Shown piece after piece: positions 1 to 11,484 of a stretch of 64,000 nucleotides of DNA. Where the stretch lies: the NCBI GenBank assembly GCA_036250195.1, contig JAVHZZ010000009.1, positions 47,035,061-47,099,060 of the forward strand, written 5' to 3'. The position numbers and the translations under genes are program-made. The notes below the pieces were generated by a model. It did no database searches. It saw only the letters and a list, made by a program, of their open reading frames with translations, and was not told the DNA's origin. Numbering within the stretch: the first letter of the stretch is position 1; each line of letters begins with the position of its first letter. This stretch comes from Mixophyes australis. Taxonomy: Eukaryota; Chordata; Amphibia; Anura; Limnodynastidae.

Positions 1-1945
1 AGAGATGGAGGCACGAGGGTTTTCCCAAATGGTAGCACCTTGGTGGAAGAAGTGGCTAGAGTCACACATTTGGGATCCAATATGGGATGATTAGGACAAT
101 CTTCAGCGTCAGAGGACGCCACAAACGCGATAAGGCGTCTGCTTTTCTATTCTTGGGAGCTGATTTGAAGGTTATGATAAGCTCAAAACGGGAAAGGAAA
201 AGTGACCATCTTGCTTGACGAGGATTCAAACATTGGGCTGACTGCAAATATAACAGGTTTTTGTTATCCGTAATAATAGTTACAGGATGACGAGCTCCCT
301 CCAGCAGATATCTCCACTCCTCTAATGCTGCCTTTATGGCCAACAACTCCTTGTCCCCGATAGTGTAATTTCTCTCCGCAGGTAGAAGACCTAGAGAGTA
401 GAAGGCACAAGGCTGGAATTTTTGTTGCTCCGATCTTTGAGATAGTATGGCCCCTAGGCCAACATTAGAGGCGTCTACTTCCAAAAAGAAAGGAAGGGTC
501 ACGTCAGGCTGTCGAAGAACAGGAGCGGAAGAGAAGGACTTCTTGAGGTACTGGAAAGCTTGAAGGGCCTCGGAGGACCATTGTTTAGTGTTAGCTCCCT
601 TCCGGGTCAGAGCCACTATTGGAGAAGCGATGGAGGAAAAACCTTGAATGAAACGTCTGTAGTAGTTTGCAAAACCTAAAAAGCATTGGATTGCTTTGAG
701 AGTAGTTGGCTGGGGCCAACGTAGTACAGCGTTCACCTTTTCAGGATCCATCTTTAGACCAACTCCGGACACAATATATCCCAAGAATGGAATCTTGGAT
801 AGCTCAAAGGAACATTTTTCTAACTTGCAGAATAAAGAGTTTCTCCGGAGTCTGGAAAGGATCTCTGCCACATGTTGATGATGAGTGGGCAGATCCTGAG
901 AAAAGAATAATATGTCGTCCAGGTAGACGACGACACAGACATACAACAAGTCCCGGAAGATCTCATTCATGAAACCCTGGAAGACAGCGGGGGCGTTACA
1001 CAACCCGAAGGGCATAACTAGATATTCATAGTGGGCATCCCTAGTGTTAAAAGCTGTCTTCCAATCGTCTCCAGACTTGATCCGGATTAAGTTATAAGCG
1101 CCTCGAAGATCAAGTTTGGTGAATATCCGGGCTCCCTTAATGTGATCAAAGAGCTCGGTAATTAGTGAAATAGGGTACCGATTTTTGATGGTAATGGCAT
1201 TGAGACCACGATAATCTATACAGGGTCGTAATGATCCATCCTTCTTCTTCACAAAGAAGAACCCCGCTCCAGCGAGAGAAGTGGAAGGTCGGATAAATCC
1301 TCGCTGGAGGTTTTCCTTAATATACTCAGATGTTGCTTGGGTTTCTGGTAGCGAGAGTGGATACACACGACCCCTAGAAGGGTTCTTGCCAGGTTGTAAG
1401 TCAATCGGACAATCCCACGACCGATGAGGAGGAAGGCGTTCAGACTGGATCTTATCGAACACATCCGCGAAGGAAGCATACTGTGGAGGAAGACCCGGCG
1501 GGCAGGGTGTAATGGAAGACTGATTTATTTTGAGCGGGACAACTTGAGACAGACATCTATGACAACAATCTGGGCCCCATGAAGTGACTTGAGGAGTGTT
1601 CCAGTCAATCTGAGGAGAATGAAGTTGAAGCCATGGAAGGCCAAGTACGATGGGACTGGTGGTAACAGGAAGGACCAACAGGGAAATTTTCTCTTGGTGT
1701 AAGGCTCCGATTTGAAGAGTCAATGGAGTCGTACATTGAGTGATGAGTCCATTAATTATGCGTGAACCATCGATAGCAGTGACAGCTATAGCAGCTTTTA
1801 AAGGAATCACTGGTAGGGACCATTGATTCACTAGAGAACTAGAGATAAAGTTTCCAGCAGCTCCAGAATCTAGAAGTGCTTGAGACATAAACGATTTGGT
1901 AGCAAAGGTAACAGTAACATCAAAAGCACAGATTTTAGCATCCAT
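1..1945 (-). pseudogene. pol: Gypsy pol: aspartic protease, reverse transcriptase, RNase H
   Basis: The 627-codon ORF (1945 to 62) carries, by residue: a retropepsin-like motif LLDSGAA at 24-30; a reverse transcriptase with GFIRPSTS at 216-223, KLDLRGAY at 277-284, MPFGLCNAP at 311-319 and the catalytic YLDD at 341-344; and RNase H with catalytic-type D491 (EVDASN), E533 (DKELLAI) and D560 (IITD). It ends soon after a KADALSR motif at 601-607, which usually joins RNase H to the integrase region. The last about 20 residues look out of frame, and another minus-strand frame stays open to base 1. I infer a frameshift near base 120, with pol continuing outside the window. The start ATG at 1945 is the first in frame; gypsy pol often starts by readthrough, so the true start is uncertain. 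Confidence 0.85.
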
Positions 1946-1989
1946 AGAACATGGAGAGGACTCCAGGGACCCTAACCTTACCTTTCCAG

Positions 1990-2870
1990 AACTGGTTAGG
2001 GCCTGGCATTTCCCGACCTTCTAGGACATGAGTTCAGCATGTGAGTAGAGTCAGCGCAATAGATACAGAGTCTATTCTTCACTCGTCGCTCCCTCTCTTC
2101 AGATGTTAGTTTAGAACGTCCTACCTCCATGGGTTCTACTGGAGGTGGAAGATGACAAACTTGGGATGCTGAGTGAACAGGCGCTTTGGAAGAAGTTACT
2201 CTTTCGGAATCTCTCTCACGAAACCTCATGTCTACACGATGGCATAGAGAAATCAAATCGTCCAAGGAGGAGGGTAACTCTTGTCTTTGATCTTGTCGGC
2301 AAGCCCCTGCCAGAAGGCAGCTATCAGCGCCTCAGTGTTCCACTGGAGTTCGGAGGTAAGAATCCGAAATTGGATGACGTACTGAGCAACAGGCCGAGAT
2401 CCTTGGCGTAGTCGTGGGAATACTGGAAGCCGCAGAGATAACACGACCAGGTTCGTCAAAAATTCTTAGAAACATAGAAATAAACATGGCACTATCTTCC
2501 AGTAAGGGGTCATTTCTTTCCCACAGAGGGGAGGCCCATGCGAGAGCCTGTCCGGAAAACAAAGAGATGAGATAGGCCACTTTGGAATGATGAGTAGAAA
2601 AGTTATGAGGTTGGAGTTCGAAATGAATGGAACATTGGTTAAGAAAACCCCTACAGGTTTTGGGGTCTCCATCATACTTAGAAGGAGAAGCAGGTGTAGC
2701 GTGGAAGCGGTAGACACTTGGGATGGCACTGGGAAAGAAGAAGGATGTACTGGAGGATCAACAGTAGCTGCTACATTTTGCTCAGGGATTCCTCGGGATG
2801 CTAAAGCCTGACAACATTGAAACAACTGTTGCTGTCGAACATCTTGTTATTCAATCCGAGTAACCAGGTA
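1990..2870 (-). pseudogene. gag: Gypsy gag, frameshifted, with CCHC zinc knuckle
   Basis: Four overlapping minus-strand frames together read as a retrotransposon gag. The N-terminal part (2825-2466) begins MFQCCQALASRG. The capsid-like part (2580-2253) contains GQALAWASPLW and later LRQGSRPVAQYV. The C-terminal part (2265-1996) ends in a zinc knuckle, CIYCADSTHMLNSC, which fits C-x2-C-x4-H-x4-C. The frame changes at least twice, so no full Gag could be made. It lies directly upstream of pol with a short gap, as expected for gypsy elements. Confidence 0.7.
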
Positions 2871-2928
2871 CTGCAGCATCTCTTTAGCTATAGGTTCCGA
2901 TCCTGGGTCTGTCATGGCCTGATCTTAC

Positions 2929-4190
2929 TGTCACGGGCACTAGGAGTTCTGCCCAGGATTCACCAGTTGACTATGCTTACCAGAGGGGCGGAGTTTGCAC
3001 AGCGGTCCTCTGGCAGTAGGGTGAATAGTGGAACGTATATAACAGCAGATGGAGAGAGGATGCCAATGGAGTTGATGATAGTCAGTGACTTGCAGCTATA
3101 CTGGTAGATGAGTCAGCGACTTGCAGCTATATTGGTAGATGAGTCAGCGACTTGCAGCTATAGTAGAAAGGCAGGTTAGAACCACGGAGACCAGGGTAGA
3201 TGTGAGCAGGTGAAGGAAGGTAACGGGAGAGTCAGTGGTCTGCGTTCAGCAAGTTGTACCACTGCTGTGATGGGAAGACTTGTCCAGGTGCAGGTAGGTA
3301 GCGGGGAAGTTAGTGGTCTGTGTATAGCAAGTTGTACCACTGCTGTGATGAGTTGTTCAGGTGCTGATAAGTGGAGGCATGAAAAGAGTCAATAACTGTA
3401 TGAAGACAATGAGAGCACAGAGGAACTTGTTCCAAACAGATATGCAGCGTTACAGCTAATAGTCTATAACGGTATGTATACCGCTGCTGAGTAGAGAGGC
3501 TTGTACAAAGCGGATATGCGGGATAATAACTGATAGTCAATCACAGGTATGCATATCGCTGCTGAGTAGAGAAGCTTGTTTCAAACAGATATGCAGCGTA
3601 ACAACTAATAGTCTATAGCGGGTATGGATACCGCTGCTGAGTAGAGAAGCTTGTCCTAAGTGGATATGCAAGGTAACAGCGAATAGTCAATAACAAGTAA
3701 GCATACCGCTGATGAGTAGAGAAGCTTGTCCAACGAGGATATGCAGGCACAGCGGGAGAGCTGAACGGCTGTAGCGGGTATGGGAACCTCAGGTGAGCAG
3801 AGCAGGTAATCCAGCAGACAGCTGAGGACACGAGCAGGATACAGGAGTCTGTAGCGGGTATGAGAACCGCTGATGAGCAGAGCAGGTAATCCAGAAGCCA
3901 GCTGAGGACACAAGCAGGATACAGGAATCAGTAGCGGGTATGGGAACCACCGATGAGTAGAGCAGGTAATCAGCAGGAGGCTGATGACACTAGCAGGACA
4001 CAGGAGACACCTTCAGAGACTCACAGGGAATGAGACTCAAGATCAGGCAACAATATAATGAGCACAGGTGCCTTAAATAGGGAGAGGTGCCTGATCCACC
4101 AATTAGATTAAAAGCAAAGGTCATAAGAGTTCTTGGATGCTGCGCATGCGCAGTCCATCAAGATGGCGGACGGCCGCGGCTCAGGACAGA
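2929..4190 (-). repeat. Gypsy 5' LTR built from internal minisatellites
   Basis: The plus strand starts TGTCACGGGCACTAGGAGT at 2929, matching the solo LTR at 43867. Both contain an AAATAGGGAG block (TATTTAA on the minus strand, a possible TATA element) and an ATGGCGGACGGCC block near the outer end. Inside are several short tandem arrays: a 31-bp unit containing AGTCAGCGACTTGCAGCTAT (about 3085-3160), units with GCAAGTTGTACCACTGCTGTG (3240-3360), roughly 75-bp units around GAGTAGAGAAGCTTGT (3460-3740), and units with GCAGAGCAGGTAATCCAG (3795-3980). The outer end is lost. Confidence 0.75.
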
Positions 4191-4690
4191 CTGCGTAGAG
4201 GAGTGGTCACCACAATATAAATTAAAAACCCTGAACATGTATGAATCGCACCAATAAATGTATCTGGACTGTGTAGAGGAGTGGTCACCACAATATAATA
4301 TGAAAACCATCAACTGGTCTGAATCGCACCGAATAATGTACCTGGACTGCGTAGAGGAGTGGTCACCACAATATAATTAATAAAAAACCCTCCACGGCTC
4401 TTAATTCCCCCCCAAAAAAATCTGGACTGCGTAGTGGGGTGGCCTCGGTACCCAATTTGATACCGGGGCCACAATATAATAAATACACCCTCAACTGGTC
4501 AGAATTCCACCAAACAAGTATCTGGACTGCGTAGTGGGGTGGCCCCGGTACCCAATTTGATACCGGGGCCACAATATAATAAATACACCCTCAACTGGTC
4601 AGAATTCCACCAAACAAGTATCTGGACTGCGTAGTGGGGTGGCCCCGGTACTAAATTTGGTAGTTTCAAGTGTAGTGTTTATAACATATT
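4187..4690. repeat. Tandem array of about 80-110-bp units
   Basis: About six copies of a unit beginning GGACTGCGTAG follow one another. The first three contain GAGGAGTGGTCACCACAATATAA. The last three have GTGGGGTGGCCCCGGTA and TACCGGGGCCACAATATAAT, so each has a short internal inverted repeat. The array separates the truncated gypsy LTR from the hAT element. It could be a subterminal array of the hAT or a separate satellite. Confidence 0.8.
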
Positions 4691-4885
4691 AACACTACAC
4701 TAATTCTAGCACGTCAATACCTCTTGTTTTAAATAATGACAGGGCATTAAACTTTTGATTTAATTTTTTGAATTTGTTGACATTTTCTTTTACTTTTTGA
4801 ACATGGCAAACGACTGTTGAATGGTCACATAATGCCAAAAAAAGAGTTGCAAGATGGAATTGTCCTTGGGCCCTCCCACCCACCC

Positions 4886-7798
4886 TTATGTTGTTGAAAT
4901 AGGACATGCACACTTTAACAAACCAATCATTTCAGCGACAGGGCCTACCAAACAACTGTGGCTGAAATGATTGGTTTGTTTGGGCCCCCACAGGCTCAAC
5001 TGAGGAAAGATGTCGTCCTCATCCTCAACCTCTGATTCCTCTCTCCCTACAGTGTGTACTTTCTCTTCCTCACACATTATCAATTCGTCCCCGCTGGACT
5101 CCACAACCACAGGTCCCTCTGTACTATCTGGAGGGCAGTGTTGTACTTCATTGAGGAATTGATTATTCATTTTTATAAACATAATTTTTTCAACGTTGTG
5201 AGGAAGCAACCTCCTTCGCCGCTCACTGACCAGGTTCCCCGCTGCACTAAAAACTCTTTCCGAGTACACACTGGAGGGGGGACAACTCAGATAAAATAGA
5301 GCCAGTTTGTACAGTGGCTTCCAAACTGCCTTTTTTTCCTGCCAATAACAATATGGAATGTCTGACATGTCTATTTGGATGGTGTCAGCAAAATAATCTT
5401 TCACCATTTTTTCAATTGTGACAGCATCCAATGCAGCGACAGTAGACATGTCTGCAATGGTTGGCAGGTCCTTCAGTCCGGACCAGATGTTATCAGCATC
5501 CCCGCCAGCGGCTCTTTTAGGAAAATTGAGCTTTTACCTCGCAGCCATAGATGTGGAAGAAAATGAGGGTGGAGCTGTTGGCATGTCATGGTCCTCTTCA
5601 GAGGACAATCTCCTGACCAGAAGGTCTTTGCACCGCTGTAGACTTGTGTCCGCCGGAAACAGAGACACAACATACGCTTTAAACCGTTGATCGAGCACGG
5701 TGGCCAGAATGTATTCCTCTGACTTTAAAAGAGTGACCACCCTCGGATCCTGGCAAAGCGTACGAAGGGCTACATCCACAAGAGCTACATGCTTGGTGTA
5801 ATCGCAATGGTTTACCAGCTCATCCCTCACTTTCTCCAGCTGCTTCTGCAACAGCCTGATCAGGGGAATGACCTGACTCAAGCTGGCAGTGTCGGAACTG
5901 ACTTCTCGTGTGGCAAGTTCAAACGGCTGGAGAACCTTGCACAACACGGAAATCATTCTCCACTGCGCTTGACTCAGGCGCATCCCCACTCCTTTGCCTA
6001 TGTCGTAGGTGGCTGTGTAGGCCTGAATGGCCTTTTGCTGCTCCTCCATCCTCTGCAGCATATAGAGGGTGGAGTTCCAGCGCATCACAACCTCTTGTTT
6101 GAGGTGATGGCAGGGCAGGTTCATGCTTTTTTGATGTGCCTCTAGTCTGCGGTAGGCACTGACTAAATGCCGAAAGTGTCCAGCAATTTTGCGCGCCACC
6201 GCAAGCATCTCCTGCACACCCCTGTCACTCTTGAGGTAATGCTACACCACCAAATTAATGGTGTGGGCAAAAGATGGGACGTGCTGGAAATTGCCCATAT
6301 TTAATGCCCGCACAATGTTACTGGCATTGTCTGACACCACAAATCCCCATAAGAGTCTAGGTGGGGTAAGCCACTGGGAGATAATTTCCCTCAGTTTTTT
6401 AATATGTTGTCAGCGTTGTGCCTCTTATTAAAGCCTGTAATACACAATGTTGCCTACCTTTGCACGAGCAGCCATTTTGTAGATGCTGCTACTGATGCAG
6501 CTGTTGCTGTTGCTGCGGAAGGGGATGCATCTACCCAGTGGGCTGTCACAGTCATATAGTCCTTCGTTTGCCTAGAACCACTTGTCCACATGTCCGTGAT
6601 TAAGTGGACAGTGGGTACAACCGCATTTTTTAGAGCACTGAGGACACTTGATCGTACTTCTCTGTACATTTTTGGTATCGCCTGCCTAGTGAAGTGGAAT
6701 CTCGACAAGATTTGGTACCGGGGACACAATATCTCCATCAACCCTCTAAATCCCACTCCACTGATGGCGGACACCGGGCGCATGTCTAACACCAACATTG
6801 CAGTTACAGCCGCAGTTATATGCTTTGCAATAGGGTGACTACTATCGTATTTTGTGGTCATGGCAAACGACTGTTGGACGGTCAATTGTTTTGTGAAAGA
6901 CTTAGCGGTCTTACGACTTCCCCTCTGGGAAGATGACCGACTAACAGCAGCAACAGCAGCAGTGGCAGTAGTAGGCGTACAGCTGCAGGATTCCTCGGAT
7001 GAATCCCGTATTGGAGAGGACTCAGTCTGGCTGCTGACTTGGGCTGCAGGACTGAATCTGATGGAGATCGTGGAGGAAGTTGACGAGGAGGGTGTTGCTG
7101 GTGTGTATCCAACTGGACCACGGGATTTAGGTGTCCCTGTATCGATGACGGTCCTAGCCCCAGTTCCTGAACTAACCACTCAGCTGTTTCCCCCCCTGGT
7201 GCCTCATTTTCAATAACCACATCACCATCCTCATCATCAAGTTCCTCCACAGCGCCAGCTACATCATCAATAGCCTCCTCCCGAGCCACCTCTTCCCGTA
7301 CAGTGATGGGAAGGTCAGGCTTGACAACCACCAACACCCTTGGACTCGCCTTGGGGATTTGTGATAATTTCTCTTTAGAAGGCAGAGTTGTTTGCTGTTT
7401 TGTTCCTGACAGCATAACTCTCTTCAATTTTTTGTAGGGGGGGGGGGAGGAGGAGGAGGGCTAAGATCCTTGGGTGAAGCTGGACCACTAGTCATGAACA
7501 CGGGCCAGGGCCTAAGCCGTTCCTTGCCACTACGTGTCGTAAATGGCATATTGGCAACTTTACGTTTCTCCTCAGATGATTTTAAGTTTCTCTTTTTGCT
7601 ATTTTTAGAGAACTTGGGCTTTTTGGATTTTACATGCCCTGTACTAGGAGATTGGGCATCGGGCTTGGAAGACGACGTTGATGGCATTTCATCGTCTATG
7701 TCATGACTAGTGGCAGCAGCTTCAGCATTAGGAGGAAGTGGGTCTTGATCTTTCCCTACTTTATCCTCCAAATTTTTGCTCTCCATTATATGTAGCAC
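4886..7798 (-). pseudogene. hAT transposase, frameshifted
   Basis: Successive minus-strand frames give an acidic, serine-rich N-terminal part (7798-7424), a second frame after a G-run at about 7440 (7427-6882), the catalytic N-terminal block (7179-6454) with TMWTSG-type motif TDMWTSGSRQTKDYMTV, a middle block (6217-5534) with VMRWNSTLYMLQRMEEQ, and a C-terminal hAT dimerisation block (5449-4886) with CPPSSVYSERVFSAAGNLV. The region around 6220-6450 still encodes the SDNA...CFAHAINLVV-like segment in decayed form. The order agrees with the more complete plus-strand copy at 31.2-33.1 kb. The BED zinc finger seen at 21.1 kb is not recognisable here. Multiple shifts make it non-functional. Confidence 0.85.
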
Positions 7799-7809
7799 AA
7801 GATACTGCT

Positions 7810-8455
7810 GAATGTGTGAACTTGGTAATATTGCAGTACCAATGGGCTTATACTGCAGGATTGGTTTTGCAAATTTTGTTGTAATTACATTTTTTTTAAA
7901 TTATTTTTTTGTATTTTTTTTTATAACTTTTTTTAAATTTTTTAAACACTTGGGAATATTGGGGAAATAACCATGCCCTTAGAAGCACAGAGCACAGGAC
8001 ACAGGACCACTGGACTGAACAGGACACAGCACACAGGACCCAGCAGCACCACTGAACTCAAAATTGACAGAGCACAGCACACAGCACCACTGGACTGATA
8101 CTGCAGAATGTGTGAACTTTGTAATATTGCAGCAGTACCACTGGACTTTTACTGCTCAATGTGTGAACTTGGTAATATTGCAGTACCAATGGGCTTATAC
8201 TGCAGGATTGGTTTTGCAAATTTTGTTGTAATTAAAAAAAAAAATTATTATTTTTTTGTATTTTTTTTATAACTTTTTTTAAATTTTTTAAACACTTGGG
8301 AATATTGGGGAAATAACTATGCCCTTAGAAGCACAGAGCACAGGACACAGGACCACTGGACTGAACAGGACACAGCACACAGGACCCAGCAGCACCACTG
8401 AACTCAAAATTGACAGAGCACAGCACACAGCACCACTGGACTGATACTGCAGAAC
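7810..8455. repeat. Tandem duplication, period about 347 bp
   Basis: The block AATGTGTGAACTTGGTAATA... at 7811 recurs at about 8158. It is followed both times by a T-rich stretch, an AACACTTGGGAATATTGGGG block and a run of CACAGAGCACAGGACACAGG-like words. The two units are nearly identical, so the duplication is recent. It lies in the 5' untranslated part of the hAT element. Confidence 0.85.
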
Positions 8456-8735
8456 ACAGCACAGCACAGCACAGCACAGCACGAGATCTACCAGGACAGA
8501 GGACCACCTAACACACTCTCCCTCTACCCTGATCAATGCCCGAGTGAAGATGGCTGCGACTAGCGGGGAATTTATAGGTTCCGAGTATCGCGAGATCCGA
8601 CAGCGGGATTATGACTCCAAGCCTCGGTTTCAAGTTTTCATTTGGCGCCAATACCCGGATCTGTCTCTGATCCGACTCGGATCGGCAACGTTCGGATGGG
8701 CTCGGATTCAGGAAATCCGAGTGCGCTCATCTCTA

Positions 8736-8937
8736 GTATGTATGTATGCTCTGTCTGCAGTGGTGGGGTATGTATATATGTATGCTCTGTCTGGCAGTGG
8801 TGGGAAATGTATGTATGCTCTGGCAGACAGTGGTGGAGTATGTATGTATGCTCTGGCAGGCAGTGGTGGGGTATGTATGTATGCTCTGGCAGACAGTGGT
8901 GGGGTATGGGTATGTATGTATGCTGTGGCAGGCCTAT
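8736..8937. repeat. Minisatellite, about 38-bp unit, about 5-6 copies
   Basis: Units of the form GTATGTATGTATGCTCTGGCAGGCAGTGGTGGG repeat head to tail with small changes, directly after the hAT end. Confidence 0.85.
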
Positions 8938-9524
8938 TCTATTCGCATATGTACATGGCAATAATGTTACAATGCTGTTTACATTTTATATATGTATTTA
9001 AAATGTTAGCATTGTAACCTTTAGACTTTTAGCACATCAAAGCCACTCGTTCCATATCAGCAGCTACTGATAAATATATCGACTCAGTATTTAAATTTTG
9101 AACAAAGTGTTTACTGACCTGTATAGTTTGAAGGCGTTATACATATGAACTGAAGGAGTCGCTAGATGTCCTTGCTTTTTCTGGAGAGTGTTCTTATATA
9201 GAGTGCTACTCTCCCAAACTATCTGACAGATTTGCCTCCAGAGATCAGAACTGGTCATTTATGATGCCTGCTTTGATACTACATTTATACCTCCATTTGA
9301 AAGGGCAATGATGCCGAATAATTAGAGAATGGACTATTGATATTACTAGTCTCTTTGACTCAAGTAAATATATTTCTATTAACTTTTTCACTTATGAAAC
9401 ACTAAGAAGCAATCATATTTTTTTACTATCTACAACACATAATAGTATACATTCTCATACTCTGGGTTTGCATTGCTGTGTACTAGTTTTGTGACCAAAA
9501 CTAGAAATTTAAGTGAAGCTTCAT

Positions 9525-9575
<51 letters not shown>

Positions 9576-10369
9576 TAGCGCGCAGGTTCTTATGTCTAGA
9601 GATCATTGTCAGATGTAGTGTTGTCATTATATACAGGAGTCAGTTGTTTCAACTAACACCTGCTGTGATAAATAATGAAAAGAAACCCTCAGGAGCTTTG
9701 CATAGCGATCGAAAAATAATAGATGGTTCTTGACTTCATTGCAATGAAGTCAACTAGAAATGGTGACAGAAAAATTACAAATTCACCCCCAGCGCTGGGC
9801 AGTCTGATAACTAGCAGCAGCATGACTGTTATGTGACAGCTGCAATGGTCACTTTGATGTATGAGATCACAGTGTCATATAACAACAGTGATCAGAACCT
9901 TCTGCTCCCCTCTTCTGTCCTCTTATCTGGCTTTGCAGAGCAGCCGTCCAGTTAAAGTTTGTCAGTGCTGCTCAGCCATCAGGGAGATGTTACTAAACAG
10001 GCATAAAGAACGTGGGGGATGCACACTCCCCTTCCCAACAGCGCCTGCAGCTTTCTGACTACTGGTGGAGGAGGAGAAAAATACCACTGTGCTAACCTGT
10101 TGTGGTGTCAGCCATGCATGAAAGGCAGGGATTCACACAATGTTATTCACTGGAGGCAGGATGGCACAGAAAAATAACTAGCTCAGATTACAGCACTCTA
10201 TCTCAGCATTAGACCTACTTTACATCTACCAACTGCACTCTTGTAAAAACCTTGACTTATACATATATACTGTATACGGTTAAAATATTGACATTCTTAT
10301 TATACCCAGGCTACGCATATAACGATGTTGTACAGAACTAAAGAAGGATTTTAGATGTATTCCATATCA
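8938..10369. other. Unassigned sequence
   Basis: Apart from the GATA microsatellite at 9525-9575 I see no element ends, inverted repeats or coding similarity here. All open frames are short. Confidence 0.5.
9525..9575. repeat. (TAGA)n microsatellite
   Basis: About twelve and a half perfect copies of the tetranucleotide TAGA/GATA. Confidence 0.97.
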
Positions 10370-10377
10370 TTTAAAAT

Positions 10378-10670
10378 CATACTTGCCAACTCTCCCGGAA
10401 TGTCCAGGAGACTCCTGAAATTCGGGTAGATCTCCTGGTCTCCCGGGAGAGCAGGCAAATATCCCACATATGGCAACATGCTCCTCAAAATTACGTGATT
10501 TGCGGTGAATCGCGTCATTTTGGCCCAGCCCCCCGCGAAAAACCCAGCATTTTGTCGCTGAGGTAGAGCCAAAATGACACAAATTACCGCGCCTCGCCCC
10601 TCCCGCCGACCTACCACGCAACCCTGCGTGGGATCTCCCGGAATTAGGTTGCCAAAGGTTGGCAAGTATG
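10378..10670. mobile_element. 293-bp MITE, CATACTTGCC family, with 8-bp target duplication
   Basis: It starts CATACTTGCCAAC and ends GTTGGCAAGTATG, perfect 13-bp inverted termini, with CTCCCGG blocks just inside. The flanks are TTTAAAAT (10370-10377) and TTTAAAAC (10671-10678), an 8-bp duplication with one change. An 8-bp duplication points to a hAT-type transposase. There is no coding capacity. Two more copies with perfect 8-bp duplications are at 28415-30231 and 35222-35774. Confidence 0.88.
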
Positions 10671-10678
10671 TTTAAAAC

Positions 10679-11484
10679 ATTGTCCGGATAACCACGCTCC
10701 AGTCCCCCACAGTGATAACTGCTGCAGGAACTTCAAAGCACTTTTGAATTTACCGCTCTCAGCTCAGTGCGGTGAATAAATTAACTGATGTCACTGAGGG
10801 GCTAGAGGATTAAACAGGCTCTGTAATGGCCACCTCTGGCACTGCTCTGAGGGATTAAACTGTGAAATGAGAGCAGTGCCAGGGCTAATACTAGTATAGT
10901 GTGCATCACCCCCCCCTCCCTCAGCCCCAAAACACTGGACAGCCTACCTTTGACTAGAATATAGCTAATTTCTCCAGCTCAGAGATGAAAATCTCCTAGT
11001 CAGCCATATTTGTACACTCAAGTGAATCCAGTCTGAGTACACCCAGCACACACCTCTATCTGACATGCCCAATTTTATGAAATTCTGTGAAATCCCCTAT
11101 CTTTAAAACGGGGCATATTTTCCCAAATTGTAAAACGCCCTGTACACTGAGTTACACTCTCCCCAAAAATTAGGAAAACAGAGACTTCTTGCGAAACAGG
11201 AAGTGGGGAAAAAATGATATTTATATTATCCCTAATTTATTATATTTTATTTTTTCTGGAATTTGGCATGCGGCACTTATGGACGGTTACCATTCTCATG
11301 CCAAATTTTAGCTTAATAGCTTTAATACTTTTAAAATGTAACCCCTCAAACACCATACCTCCCCTCTTACAAAATTAACATGGCGGAATGTCGTTTAGTA
11401 AATTCAACCTTAATATAAGGACATGACTGTGCCCTTATAATATTGAACTTAAGCTAAGTAATGTCAGAGAACCACTCGCACTAA
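10679..11484. other. Unassigned sequence
   Basis: No long ORF, repeat or element boundary was recognised between the MITE and the LINE. Confidence 0.5.

Larger units (their letters stand above)
1..4190 (-). mobile_element. Ty3/gypsy LTR retrotransposon, minus strand, cut by the window edge
   Basis: Reading on the minus strand, this holds a long 5' LTR (about 4190 down to 2929), a leader, a degraded gag and a pol ORF with protease, reverse transcriptase and RNase H in the order usual for Ty3/gypsy. The integrase would lie beyond base 1 and is not visible. The LTR inner edge is placed at 2929, where the plus strand starts TGTCAC, because an independent solo LTR of the same family at 43867-45326 starts identically. 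The outer LTR end is missing: similarity to the solo LTR stops near 4190, where a tandem array begins. The pol frame is open over about 1.8 kb while gag is frameshifted, so the copy is fairly young but not autonomous. Confidence 0.85.
4690..8735 (-). mobile_element. hAT transposon (BED/ZBED-like family), decayed, minus strand
   Basis: The transposase reads on the minus strand from about 7800 to 4886 with several frame changes. The 5' end is probably at 8735, where the plus strand reads GCTCATCTCTA, close to the GAGCATCTCTA end of the two related hAT copies at 22992 and 33950. No matching left end (TAGAGATG...) or 8-bp duplication was found, so the left limit is approximate and the copy seems truncated there. 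A tandem duplication lies in its 5' region. Confidence 0.75.

Noticed and set aside
696..972. Plus-strand frames over the pol region
   Set aside because: They are antisense shadows of the gypsy reverse transcriptase.
2929..4660. CRISPR-like array because of regularly spaced repeats
   Set aside because: The units are contiguous minisatellites within an LTR and an adjacent array, without unique spacers, in a eukaryotic transposon setting.
8642..9001. Overlapping frames of more than 100 codons on both strands
   Set aside because: They translate the 38-bp minisatellite (repeated CMYALAGSGG-like units) and are open only because the repeat lacks stops.
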